Part shown: piece after piece, positions 22,681 to 28,868 of the stretch | How the letters are laid out: the number at the start of each line of letters is the position of its first letter | Numbering within the stretch: the first letter of the stretch is position 1 | Source: Thermoleophilia bacterium | GTDB taxonomy: Bacteria > Actinomycetota > Thermoleophilia > Gaiellales > Gaiellaceae | NCBI GenBank assembly: GCA_025933895.1 | Contig: JAICZB010000003.1 | Location: 1-31,860 of the forward strand | Reading direction: 5' to 3' | DNA length: 31,860 bases | Translations under genes and position numbers: made by a program | Notes under the pieces: model-generated | What the model saw: the letters and a program-made list of their open reading frames with translations, nothing else | The model's database searches: none | Told to the model about the DNA's origin: nothing

Positions 22681-22881
22681 GTGGCTGGGGTCGACTATCA
22701 CTATGAGCTTCGTGGCGGCGACGAGCTAGTCGCGACCGGACACCTCAGCCGCGAGCAGCCGCTTGAAGTCGGCGATCGACTCGAGGTCGGAGGCCAGCCT
22801 GCGATCGTGCGCACGATCGAGCCGCTGCTAGGGGAACCCGAGTTGCGCCTCCTCTTGCGACTCGTATGGGATGGAAGCTAG
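22681..22881 (+). CDS. 66-residue hypothetical protein
   Basis: Starts at GTG 22681. The sequence DYHYELRGGDELVATGHLS followed by PLEVGDRLEVGGQPAIVRTIEPLLGEPELRLLLRL looks like a small beta-barrel (SH3-like or OB-like) of the kind seen in short actinobacterial hypothetical proteins. No clear ribosome-binding site; the region upstream has only CTCCGT. Probably real by its protein-like composition, with no function assigned. It is 70 bp after the DUF6544 gene on the same strand. Confidence 0.5.
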   Translation: MAGVDYHYELRGGDELVATGHLSREQPLEVGDRLEVGGQPAIVRTIEPLLGEPELRLLLRLVWDGS

Positions 22882-23122
22882 AGGCTCGAGCTGAGCAACT
22901 CACCGATCACTCGAAGCACGGCCTCTATAGGGCAGGGCGCCGCGGAAGCGGGCTTCAGTGCTTTCTGATCCCTTGATTCGGCAAGCCGAACTCGCGCAGG
23001 GATGTCGTCGAGCGATCTACGGGCGAGACTCGTGAGGCCGGCCGACGGTCAGCGGCTTCGGCAGGCCCTAGCCGCTCGTGCCAGTGCCGGACCGTGACTG
23101 ACCGGCACGGCAGCTCGGGTGG
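22882..23122. other. Intergenic region without a gene
   Basis: Between the convergent 66-residue gene and the dehydrogenase gene I see no coding region. It holds a hairpin at 23084-23108 (listed separately) and scattered GC-rich repeats such as GGTCAGCGGC/GCCGCT. Confidence 0.5.
23084..23108 (-). terminator. Hairpin downstream of the short-chain dehydrogenase
   Basis: GTGCCGG (23084-23090) and CCGGCAC (23102-23108) form a perfect 7-bp stem with an 11-nt loop, 14 bp beyond the dehydrogenase stop on the minus strand. No T tail is visible. Confidence 0.45.
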
Positions 23123-24013
23123 CTACCGACGTTGGGGGCGCCCGAACGCCGACGGCCTGGTGAGACCTGTCTGCCGGTCAGCCAGCTTGGAGAGCTCTTG
23201 AATGGCCCGCGGTTCACGAAACCTGCAGCGGACTTCACGGCGTTTGTTCCAGAACTTTCCCGTTTCGCGTTTCGCCTCCGGGCTTGCTGCCAGCCAAATG
23301 GCGGTGTCGGCGCCGTCGAGGGGAGTAACGGCTTTGAAGCTCGTCAGTTTGACCAAGAGCTTGAGAGGCCCACTGACGTTCGTCGTCAACTCGGTAAGGA
23401 CGTAGCCAGGATTGAGCGCATTGGCCGTGACTGGCGTGTCTATGAGTCTGTCCGCAAGCTCCCAGGTGAGCATCCGGCTTGCCTGTTTGGACGCGCGGTA
23501 GGCTCCGGTCCCGCTGTAGCGCCTCCGCTCGTATTGGGTGTCCGTGAGATCAAGGCCCCCTGCAGCGAGTGTCGAAACGGTGACGATTCGTCCTTCGTCG
23601 CCAGCTTTGAGCGCTGGAAGGAGCTGCTTCGTTAGCACGTAGGGGCCGAGCACGTTCGTTGCCCAGTGCCGCTCGAACCCTTCGGACGTGATCTCGCGGA
23701 TCGCCAGGGAGGCGGCGGCGTTATTCACGAGCACGTCGAGTTTGTCGAATCGCTCCAGGAAGTCGGATGCAAATGCGTGCACCGAGGCTTGTGAAGAGAG
23801 ATCGACCTGCATCGCCATCACTCTGCTGTTCCCGGTCGAGTTGGCGATCTCGGCTGCTGCTGACTCGCCGAGTCCCTTGCTTCGGCAGGCCAACACCACC
23901 TGCGCGCCCATCCGCGCAAGCTCGCGCGCGGTCTCCTTACCCATCCCGCGGTTGGCGCCGGTGACCATCGCGACGTGCCCCGACAAATCGACCTCAAGCG
24001 GCCTGTGTGCCAT
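23123..24013 (-). CDS. Short-chain dehydrogenase/reductase (SDR)
   Basis: 296 residues from ATG 24013, which has AGGAGG 8 bp upstream; the frame extends to 24130 but that part is Arg-rich and unsupported. Classical SDR features: cofactor motif TGANRGMGKE (18-27), NNAA (97-100), catalytic Ser147 (TVSTLA), Tyr172 and Lys176 (AYRASK). The Arg44-Ser45 pair after the second strand (LACRSKG) favours NADP(H). Substrate unknown; the size and NRGMG style match the retinol-dehydrogenase/WW-oxidoreductase-like SDRs. A strong hairpin sits in its 5' leader. Confidence 0.9.
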   Translation of the reverse strand: MAHRPLEVDLSGHVAMVTGANRGMGKETARELARMGAQVVLACRSKGLGESAAAEIANSTGNSRVMAMQVDLSSQASVHAFASDFLERFDKLDVLVNNAAASLAIREITSEGFERHWATNVLGPYVLTKQLLPALKAGDEGRIVTVSTLAAGGLDLTDTQYERRRYSGTGAYRASKQASRMLTWELADRLIDTPVTANALNPGYVLTELTTNVSGPLKLLVKLTSFKAVTPLDGADTAIWLAASPEAKRETGKFWNKRREVRCRFREPRAIQELSKLADRQTGLTRPSAFGRPQRR

Positions 24014-24028
24014 GGGTCTTTCCTCCTG

Positions 24029-24055
24029 GGAGGAGCGCGTTGTACGCGCTCCTCC
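24029..24055 (-). promoter_or_regulatory. Strong hairpin in the SDR 5' leader / end of the DUF4389 transcript
   Basis: GGAGGAGCGCG-TTGTA-CGCGCTCCTCC is a perfect 11-bp stem. It lies between the DUF4389 gene and the SDR gene on the minus strand, its edge only 1 bp from the AGGAGG (24022-24027) of the SDR. It may end the DUF4389 transcript or act as an attenuator or stabiliser in the SDR leader. It has no T tail on the minus strand. Confidence 0.55.
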
Positions 24056-24086
24056 ATCTTTCGCGTGGCGTCTCGCCCGGCGGGCG

Positions 24087-24752
24087 TTACGACACCGCGC
24101 CTGCGATTGGCGCCGAGGGGGGTGCCGCATCCGGCTCGGCGCCGCCCATGTCGAGTCGGAAGGGCGGGTATTCGTCTGTCATTAGGGCCGCGTAGGCAAC
24201 GACACGGAGGCCCCAGCGGTTCAGGCCGATCACGAAGTCGTAGATGCCGCGGGGATAGCGGCCGGTGAAGAGGAGGGCGATCCCAGCGATACAGACAAGC
24301 AGTGTCACCAGGCCGCCGCTTGAGGCTCCACCTGCGAAGGCGGCGACGATGAGGTATTGGGGGATCGCCAACAGCCACCACTTCACCAGCACGAGGCCCC
24401 GGGAGAGACGCTCCGGATAGTCAATCTCCAACGTGGCCGGATAGCCCGGCTCGGGGCCGAGCGTGAAGGGCGGATAGCGATCGGTGCCGAGGGCGTTGTA
24501 GGAGTAGAAGCTGACCCTCCACGTCCAACGGAGAACACCCACGTTGAAGTCGAAGATCGAGCGTGGGTAGTGCCCGGTGAAGAGGATCGCAAAGAACGCG
24601 ACGATGCTGAGCACGATGAAGGCGATCCAGAGAAAGAGCAAGACAATGAAATGCGGGATCGCCAGCAGCCATTTGACCAGCCAGAGCCAGCGGCTTAGGG
24701 GCGTGTCGAGCCTTCCTTCGACGCGCACGGGATAGACAGGGATAGCGGACAT
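24087..24752 (-). CDS. DUF4389 membrane protein with internal duplication
   Basis: 221 residues from ATG 24752 with AAAGGAAAG upstream. The protein is two similar halves, each with a membrane-helix group followed by a short amphipathic segment: SRWLWLVKWLLAIPHFIVLLFLW...LFTGHYPRSIFDFNVGVLRW in the first, VLVKWWLLAIPQYLIVAAFAG...LFTGRYPRGIYDFVIGLNRW in the second. The shared LAIPxxxIV and LFTGxYPRxIxDFxxGxxRW motifs show the duplication directly and are the DUF4389 signature. Function of the family is unknown. The gene may be co-transcribed with the SDR downstream despite the hairpin. Confidence 0.9.
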   Translation of the reverse strand: MSAIPVYPVRVEGRLDTPLSRWLWLVKWLLAIPHFIVLLFLWIAFIVLSIVAFFAILFTGHYPRSIFDFNVGVLRWTWRVSFYSYNALGTDRYPPFTLGPEPGYPATLEIDYPERLSRGLVLVKWWLLAIPQYLIVAAFAGGASSGGLVTLLVCIAGIALLFTGRYPRGIYDFVIGLNRWGLRVVAYAALMTDEYPPFRLDMGGAEPDAAPPSAPIAGAVS

Positions 24753-24950
24753 GTTCTTTCCTTTCTCCTCGATCAGCGGGCTGCGGCGCGGGTAGCCAGC
24801 AAGGGCCGGATGCCTGTTCGCGTACCGCCAGCTTCCTGATGGAATGGGGCTGCCGCCATCAGTGCCTGACCCGATTTCGTTGCGGCTGACTACGTACCGC
24901 GAGCGCCCGCACCGGCGTCTGCGGAGGGCAGCGCCGGGGCGAGCTGAGTG
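24753..24950. other. 198-bp spacer upstream of DUF4389
   Basis: No gene is visible. The spacer must hold the DUF4389 promoter on the minus strand, unless it is read from the DUF4386 gene. I see no consensus promoter and no strong hairpin. Confidence 0.4.
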
Positions 24951-25688
24951 TCAAGCGGGACTCCCGGCGATGACCGCGGTGCTCGGGGGAGCTTCCGTGG
25001 TGCCTTCCGAAAGGATCGGCGAGTCGCGCCTGAAGCCCCAGAACGTGCAATAGACGCCGAGGAACAGCTCCCAGCCGAACTCGGGGATGGTTGCGATGCC
25101 CTGCAGGGAGTGCATCCCGCTGCTCGGGTTGTTGCCGCCCAGCAGGATCGCCGTCCCGATGATGCTGAGCAGCGGCCCGCCGATCATCCCGAGCCAGCAC
25201 CATCGCTTCGGCACCAGCTCTGAGCGATACATGAGGTATCCGAGAATGAGGCCGTTCCCCCAGCCGACGACCCAGCCTGGCCCGAGCAGGAACGTCCAGT
25301 CCTTGATCGCGGCAAGGGTATAGGCGACCGTGCCTTCTGCCGCGCCGGCAGCCTGCTGATGCAGCGTGATGATCGCGACCATCGAGAGGATGCCGACGAG
25401 GATGAACGTGCATTCGAACAGGCGTGCCGTCACATAGCCGAGCGCCAGCACCTCGTTCTGCCGGCGGACGATCGGGAAGATCACGACCGCGGTGCCGATG
25501 TTGGCGATGATCAGCAGCAGCTCCAGCAGGGCGCCAAACAAGACCTGCTTGTCGTGCCCGGCGCCCGCGATGTAGCTGACGGGATGGCGGAGGACGGTCT
25601 CGTAGAGCAGCAGGCCCACGATCGATGTAGCGAACGTGATGAGGTAAAGCACGCCGAACCAGCGAGCCCGCTTCTGATCCCCTGACAT
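24951..25688 (-). CDS. DUF4386 membrane protein
   Basis: 245 residues from ATG 25688; a start at 25736 adds 16 residues with no better ribosome-binding site. Six membrane helices are visible, beginning RWFGVLYLITFATSIVGLLLYE, with ELLLIIANIGTAVVIFPIV, YVTARLFECTFILVGILSMV, the FLLGPGWVVGWGNGLILGYLMY helix, MIGGPLLSIIGTAILLGG, and a C-terminal ELFLGVYCTFWGF. The GxxYLxTFxxS start, the RxxE (ARLFE) and the PxxxGxxxG patterns fit DUF4386. Function unknown. It is divergent from a winged-helix regulator, which probably controls it. Confidence 0.9.
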   Translation of the reverse strand: MSGDQKRARWFGVLYLITFATSIVGLLLYETVLRHPVSYIAGAGHDKQVLFGALLELLLIIANIGTAVVIFPIVRRQNEVLALGYVTARLFECTFILVGILSMVAIITLHQQAAGAAEGTVAYTLAAIKDWTFLLGPGWVVGWGNGLILGYLMYRSELVPKRWCWLGMIGGPLLSIIGTAILLGGNNPSSGMHSLQGIATIPEFGWELFLGVYCTFWGFRRDSPILSEGTTEAPPSTAVIAGSPA

Positions 25689-25806
25689 TTGCACCGAACC
25701 CCTCTCCCCGGTGGGTGTCCGCGAGGGGAATCCCACGCCACCCTCATCCGGTTAGAATCTCCGATAATGGCGGTTTTTAAAGCCGGTTTCAAGAGACGTG
25801 GCTTAG
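25689..25806. promoter_or_regulatory. AT-richer divergent promoter region, DUF4386 / winged-helix regulator
   Basis: The 118-bp spacer contains one of the least GC-rich stretches in the window (about 25750-25795), including GATAAT (25763-25768), a good -10 match for the plus-strand regulator, and a TTTTTAAAG run just after. Such a divergent regulator-target arrangement usually carries the regulator's operator, but no clear palindrome is visible. Confidence 0.45.
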
Positions 25807-26148
25807 ATGCCGCCTGTTAAGACAACGTCACAGGCCGACGGCCGGGGGAATTGGGTCTTCCTGAGCAACCACGGCAACGTGCTCCTCTGCATCGCGCGCG
25901 ATCCCCGAGTCCGGATCAGCGAGATCGCCGACAGGGTCGGTATCGGCGAGCGAGCCGCCCAGAAAATCGTCGCCGACCTAGTGGCCGCGGGCTATGTCAT
26001 TCGGACGAAAGAAGGCCGACGCAACCGCTACGAGATCAACCCGCGCGGCCACCTTCGCCATCCACTCTTCGCCGACCTAGAGATCGGCCCGTTCATCGAT
26101 GTCCTGCGCGATGGCGCAGGTGGGCGAACGGCAGAAGCTCTGGACTAG
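25807..26148 (+). CDS. Winged-helix transcriptional regulator (MarR/ArsR-like)
   Basis: 113 residues from ATG 25807. A winged helix fills residues ~18-80: FLSNHGNVLLCIARDPRVRISE, then IADRVGIGERAAQKIVADLVAAGYVIRTKEGRRNRYEI, where GIGERAAQKIVADLVAAGY is recognition helix and KEGRRNRYEI the wing. The short C-terminal part (HPLFADLEIGPFIDVL) has no ligand domain, and no Cys or metal site is seen. Divergent from DUF4386 and probably its regulator; convergent with TetR, whose stop is only 4 bp beyond. Confidence 0.85.
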   Translation: MPPVKTTSQADGRGNWVFLSNHGNVLLCIARDPRVRISEIADRVGIGERAAQKIVADLVAAGYVIRTKEGRRNRYEINPRGHLRHPLFADLEIGPFIDVLRDGAGGRTAEALD

Positions 26149-26152
26149 GCAG

Positions 26153-26755
26153 TCAGGGAGTAATCGCCGCGAGCGCGGTAGTGAGCATGGTTGACTCGAC
26201 CTCGGCCTTAGAGAGTCGTCCGGCTTGTAGCTCGGTGCTCGCCACATGAACGATCGCACGAAGCACGGCGATCAGCCATAGAGCGGAGACGTCGCTTCGG
26301 AAGATGCCCGCCGCTTGTCCTCGCTCGAGGAGCGGAATGAACTGCGTGGTCACAGGCAAGTGTCGGCGGTGGAGTTCCTTCGCTGAGAGCCGGGAGATGT
26401 TGATGCCGAGAACGCTGTGGAATCGGCCGAGCGGCTGCCAGGTGGCGAGGAGCACTCGTTCGAGCGCCTCCTTAGGCTCGCCGCGCTCGGGCTCCGCTCC
26501 CCGTGTTGCGTCTGCAACCAGGCTGGTCGCGTATTCCATGACTGCGTCGAGCAGCGACTCGCGTGTCGGGAAATGCATGTAGACCGTTGCTCGAACGACT
26601 CCGGCCCGGCGAGCGATCTCGGCCATGCTGGCATCGGGATTGCTCGCCAGAGCTTCGAGGGCGGCCGTTGTGATGGCGGCGATGTTGCGCTCAGCGTCCG
26701 CCCGGCGTGGTTTCCGGGCGGACGCTTTGGTTGGCTGAGTCTTCGTCTTGCTCAT
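26153..26755 (-). CDS. TetR/AcrR-family repressor
   Basis: 200 residues from ATG 26755. N-terminal TetR HTH: ITTAALEALASNPDASMAEIARRAGVVRATVYMHFPTRESLLDAV is spread over residues ~28-70. The C-terminal ~130 residues are helical and variable, forming the ligand pocket (for example FHSVLGINISRLSAKELHR, PLLERGQAAGIFRSDV). The gene starts 5 bp after the MFS exporter stop, so it is second in that operon and almost certainly represses it by binding the inverted repeats at 28262-28299, with release by the exporter's substrate. This is the usual logic for such pairs. Confidence 0.9.
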   Translation of the reverse strand: MSKTKTQPTKASARKPRRADAERNIAAITTAALEALASNPDASMAEIARRAGVVRATVYMHFPTRESLLDAVMEYATSLVADATRGAEPERGEPKEALERVLLATWQPLGRFHSVLGINISRLSAKELHRRHLPVTTQFIPLLERGQAAGIFRSDVSALWLIAVLRAIVHVASTELQAGRLSKAEVESTMLTTALAAITP

Positions 26756-26760
26756 CGAAA

Positions 26761-28230
26761 TCAGTGGACGGGCATTGCCTGCGGGTTCAGTGCCAGCTTG
26801 GCGAGGAAGTGGTGGGCCCGGGGAAGCAGGACAATTGCGGCACCGCCAGCGAGCGTAGCGACCAGGGCGGCGATCGAGAATGCGTGGCCGATCCCGGTTG
26901 CGACCTGCGGGCCGAGGATGGCTCCACTGCCGGCGGCGATTGTCGAAAAGATCGCGATGCCAAGCGTGCCGCCGATCTCGTGGCCGGTTGAGGCAAGTCC
27001 GGAGATCATTCCGGCCTCGTCCTTGCGAGCTCCGGCGAGCACTGCCATGGAGACGGTGACGACCGCGATGCCGAGACCCAAGCCGGCGATGAGCATGCCG
27101 GGAAGGAGGTCGGCGGCGTAACTGCCGTGCTGGCCGACGCGAGAGAGGAGGAGCATCCCGATTGCGGCGATCGCAAACGCGGCGCTGAGCGGGCCTCGCA
27201 CGCCGTGCTTTGAGATGGCGTGCCCGGAGATGTGCGCGCCGACGCCGGCGGCGACGGCGAGGGGAACGAATGCGAGGCCGGTGTTGAGCGGGCCCCAGCC
27301 GAGCACGCTCTGCAGGTAGAGTGAGCAGAGCAGGAAGAGCCCGAAGATCGAACCGGCAGCGACGAGCTGGAGCGCGAGCCCGCCGCCGACTGAGCGATCG
27401 GCGATCCGACCGACGCGGAGGAGCGGCCTGCCGGTGTGGCGCTCGTAGACCGCGAAGGCGATCAGGCCGGCGAGGCCGCCTAGGCCACAGAGGTGCGTCT
27501 GGACGGAGGTCCAGCCAGCGGAGTTGGCCTGGGTGATCCCGTACACGATCGCGGCGAGGCTCGTGGTCGCGAGGGCCGCTCCGGGAAGGTCGAGTCCCCG
27601 CCAGCGCGGCTTCTGCTTGTCGGCCGGGACGATCTTGAGCGAGGCGACGAGCAGAAGCGCGGCGACCGGGATGTTGAGGTAGAAGATCGTGCGCCAGTCA
27701 GCGGCCTGGGTGAGGATGCCGCCGACGAGAACGCCGATGGCGGCACCAGCTCCGCCGACCGCTCCCCAGGCGGCCTGAGCCTTCGCGCGGGCCTCGCCGT
27801 GGAAGCCGGCCGTGATGATCGAGAGCGCTGCCGGTGACAGGAGGGCGGCGCCGAGGCCCTGGCCCGCGCGAGAAGCGAACAGCATTCCGGCGCTCCCGGC
27901 CATCGCCGACATGACCGATGACGTGGTGAAGATGACGAGCCCCGTGAGGAACATGCGGCGGCGCCCGAGTAGGTCAGCAGCCCGGCCACCGAACAGCAAG
28001 AGGCTGCCGAAAATCAGCGAGTAGCTCGTGATCGTCCAGCTGATGCTCGAGCCACTTATATGCAGGTCGGTGGCGATGTGCGGCAGCGCGATGTTCACGG
28101 CAGTGATGTCCAGGATCACCATCAGCTGCGCGACGAGCAGAACCGGAAGGAGCCAGCGATTCGGGCTGCTGCCCGCCTCTCCCGTGTCAATCCCGATCTC
28201 TTCCTTCGAGTGCTTGTGCTTGTGATGCAT
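26761..28230 (-). CDS. MFS transporter, DHA2 family drug exporter (14 helices)
   Basis: 489 residues from ATG 28230, with AGGAGGG upstream. A His-rich cytoplasmic start (MHHKHKHSKEE) is followed by helix 1 with the DHA2 motif LDITAVNIALP, the motif A loop GGRAADLLGRRRMF between helices 2 and 3, and the motif C-like GAVGGAGAAIGVLVGG in helix 5. Length and hydrophobic spacing fit 14 membrane helices. Such proteins export hydrophobic drugs or dyes by proton antiport; the substrate is unknown. The five early His could bind metal. First gene of an operon with a TetR repressor. Confidence 0.93.
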   Translation of the reverse strand: MHHKHKHSKEEIGIDTGEAGSSPNRWLLPVLLVAQLMVILDITAVNIALPHIATDLHISGSSISWTITSYSLIFGSLLLFGGRAADLLGRRRMFLTGLVIFTTSSVMSAMAGSAGMLFASRAGQGLGAALLSPAALSIITAGFHGEARAKAQAAWGAVGGAGAAIGVLVGGILTQAADWRTIFYLNIPVAALLLVASLKIVPADKQKPRWRGLDLPGAALATTSLAAIVYGITQANSAGWTSVQTHLCGLGGLAGLIAFAVYERHTGRPLLRVGRIADRSVGGGLALQLVAAGSIFGLFLLCSLYLQSVLGWGPLNTGLAFVPLAVAAGVGAHISGHAISKHGVRGPLSAAFAIAAIGMLLLSRVGQHGSYAADLLPGMLIAGLGLGIAVVTVSMAVLAGARKDEAGMISGLASTGHEIGGTLGIAIFSTIAAGSGAILGPQVATGIGHAFSIAALVATLAGGAAIVLLPRAHHFLAKLALNPQAMPVH

Positions 28231-28261
28231 GACCGCGACTCCCTCCTAATTCGGACTCCGT

Positions 28262-28301
28262 TGTCTGAGATACTAAATCAGACATTGATGTCCAATGTCA
28301 A
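28262..28301 (-). promoter_or_regulatory. Promoter and two overlapping operators of the MFS-TetR operon
   Basis: On the minus strand TTGACA (28296-28301, a perfect -35) is followed after 18 bp by TTTAGT (28272-28277), a fair -10. Two perfect 7-bp-arm inverted repeats overlap it: TGTCTGA...TCAGACA (28262-28284, 9-bp spacer) covering the -10, and GACATTG...CAATGTC (28281-28299, 5-bp spacer) covering the -35 side. They share bases 28281-28284. TetR dimers bound here would block RNA polymerase. The sequence is direct; the regulator assignment is inferred from the operon. Confidence 0.75.
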
Positions 28302-28398
28302 GGGTGAAGCGAGAAGCGCGAGTAACGCCGTTGACGCCTCAGGCACGGTGGAGACATCCTGCGGCCCGCTGTCCCATGGAGTGCACAGGTCCGCATGT

Positions 28399-28418
28399 GT
28401 CCCCAAGAACAGTCCCCA
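28399..28418. repeat. Tandem GTCCCCA heptamer near att-like copy 2
   Basis: Two GTCCCCA heptamers with a 13-bp period, 18 of 20 positions identical to 2831-2850. It lies 172 bp to the left of tRNA remnant 2, whereas copy 1 lies 35 bp to the right of remnant 1. Confidence 0.45.
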
Positions 28419-28553
28419 GCCGGAGCCGCCCAACCAGGAGCGAGCCAAAAACCTCGGGGTTTGCAGGCAGTAAAGCTTCTGCCGACACCGGCACGGACAT
28501 GGAGCCCCTCCTCGCCAGGGAGGTGCTCCGCAGTGTCCGTCGCGGCAACAAGA

Positions 28554-28575
28554 AAGCCGCCTTTTACAGCGGCTT
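28554..28575 (-). terminator. Rho-independent terminator on the minus strand
   Basis: On the minus strand AAGCCGC...GCGGCTT (7-bp stem, 8-nt loop) is followed by TTCTTGTTG. It lies just beyond the minus-strand tRNA remnant, in the position of a terminator for the tRNA gene the remnant came from. CTCTTTTTAG immediately after the remnant adds a second T run. Confidence 0.65.
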
Positions 28576-28589
28576 CGTGATCTAAAAAG

Positions 28590-28631
28590 AGCCCTCTGAC
28601 GGACTCGAACCGTCGACCCCCTCCTTACCAT
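28590..28631 (-). repeat. tRNA-Thr-like 3' half (candidate attachment site, copy 2)
   Basis: On the minus strand: anticodon loop ATGGTAA (anticodon GGT), 3' anticodon strand GGAGG, a perfect T arm (GACGG-TTCGAGT-CCGTC), acceptor strand AGAGGGC and discriminator T. It has the same 42-nt length and orientation as 2755-2796 and 37/42 identity. Four of the five differences are two base pairs of the T stem that changed on both sides, so both copies keep a folded T arm and derive from working tRNA sequences. The 5' half is absent here too. Confidence 0.7.
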
Positions 28632-28651
28632 GAACGTGAGGAGGGGGTCGA
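28613..28651. repeat. 13-bp perfect inverted repeat across the edge of tRNA remnant 2
   Basis: TCGACCCCCTCCT (28613-28625) inside the remnant is matched by its exact complement AGGAGGGGGTCGA (28639-28651) just outside it, with a 13-nt spacer. As the anticodon 3' strand and variable region are copied in reverse, this is not part of a normal tRNA fold. It may be an integrase core-site arm pair or a trace of recombination. Copy 1 lacks it. Confidence 0.6.
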
Positions 28652-28868
28652 TTCATGCGGGATTCCGCGTAGCGGTGCCTGTTAGCGGATGTCGGCGATT
28701 GCCGCGAGTCGCCGCGGTCTTCATTTCCGTGCGACCCTGGTGCGACCTCGTTGGGGGCGCCACGCACAACTCGGTGCCGGTGACCGCTTCACGTGCTCCG
28801 ACCCGTCGTTCGGCGCGGTGTCGATGCTCGCTGGACAGCGAACGGGGGTCGGCGCATGATTGTGTGCG
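28632..28868. other. Non-coding leader of the cyclase-NB-ARC gene
   Basis: No gene is visible from tRNA remnant 2 to the start codon at 28869. The stretch holds the right arm of an inverted repeat and the tandem GTGCGACC. No consensus promoter can be assigned. Confidence 0.45.
28729..28747. repeat. Tandem GTGCGACC octamer, left of the cyclase-NB-ARC gene
   Basis: GTGCGACC-CTG-GTGCGACC, an octamer repeated with an 11-bp period. The same octamer pair recurs at 31810-31827, so the two flank the 28869-31706 gene in direct orientation. Confidence 0.45.

Larger units (their letters stand above)
28302..28589. other. Non-coding stretch beside the second att-like remnant
   Basis: No convincing gene lies between the MFS promoter and the second tRNA remnant. 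It holds the tandem GTCCCCA repeat (28399-28418) and a minus-strand terminator (28554-28575). Confidence 0.5.

Noticed and set aside
24014..24130. Longer N-terminus for the short-chain dehydrogenase
   Set aside because: The extra residues are Arg-rich, lie over a strong hairpin and overlap no known SDR region; ATG 24013 has AGGAGG.
28590..28660. A complete tRNA gene at the second remnant
   Set aside because: The sequence 5' of the anticodon loop cannot form the anticodon stem, and no D arm or acceptor 5' strand is present. Only the 3' half exists, as in copy 1.
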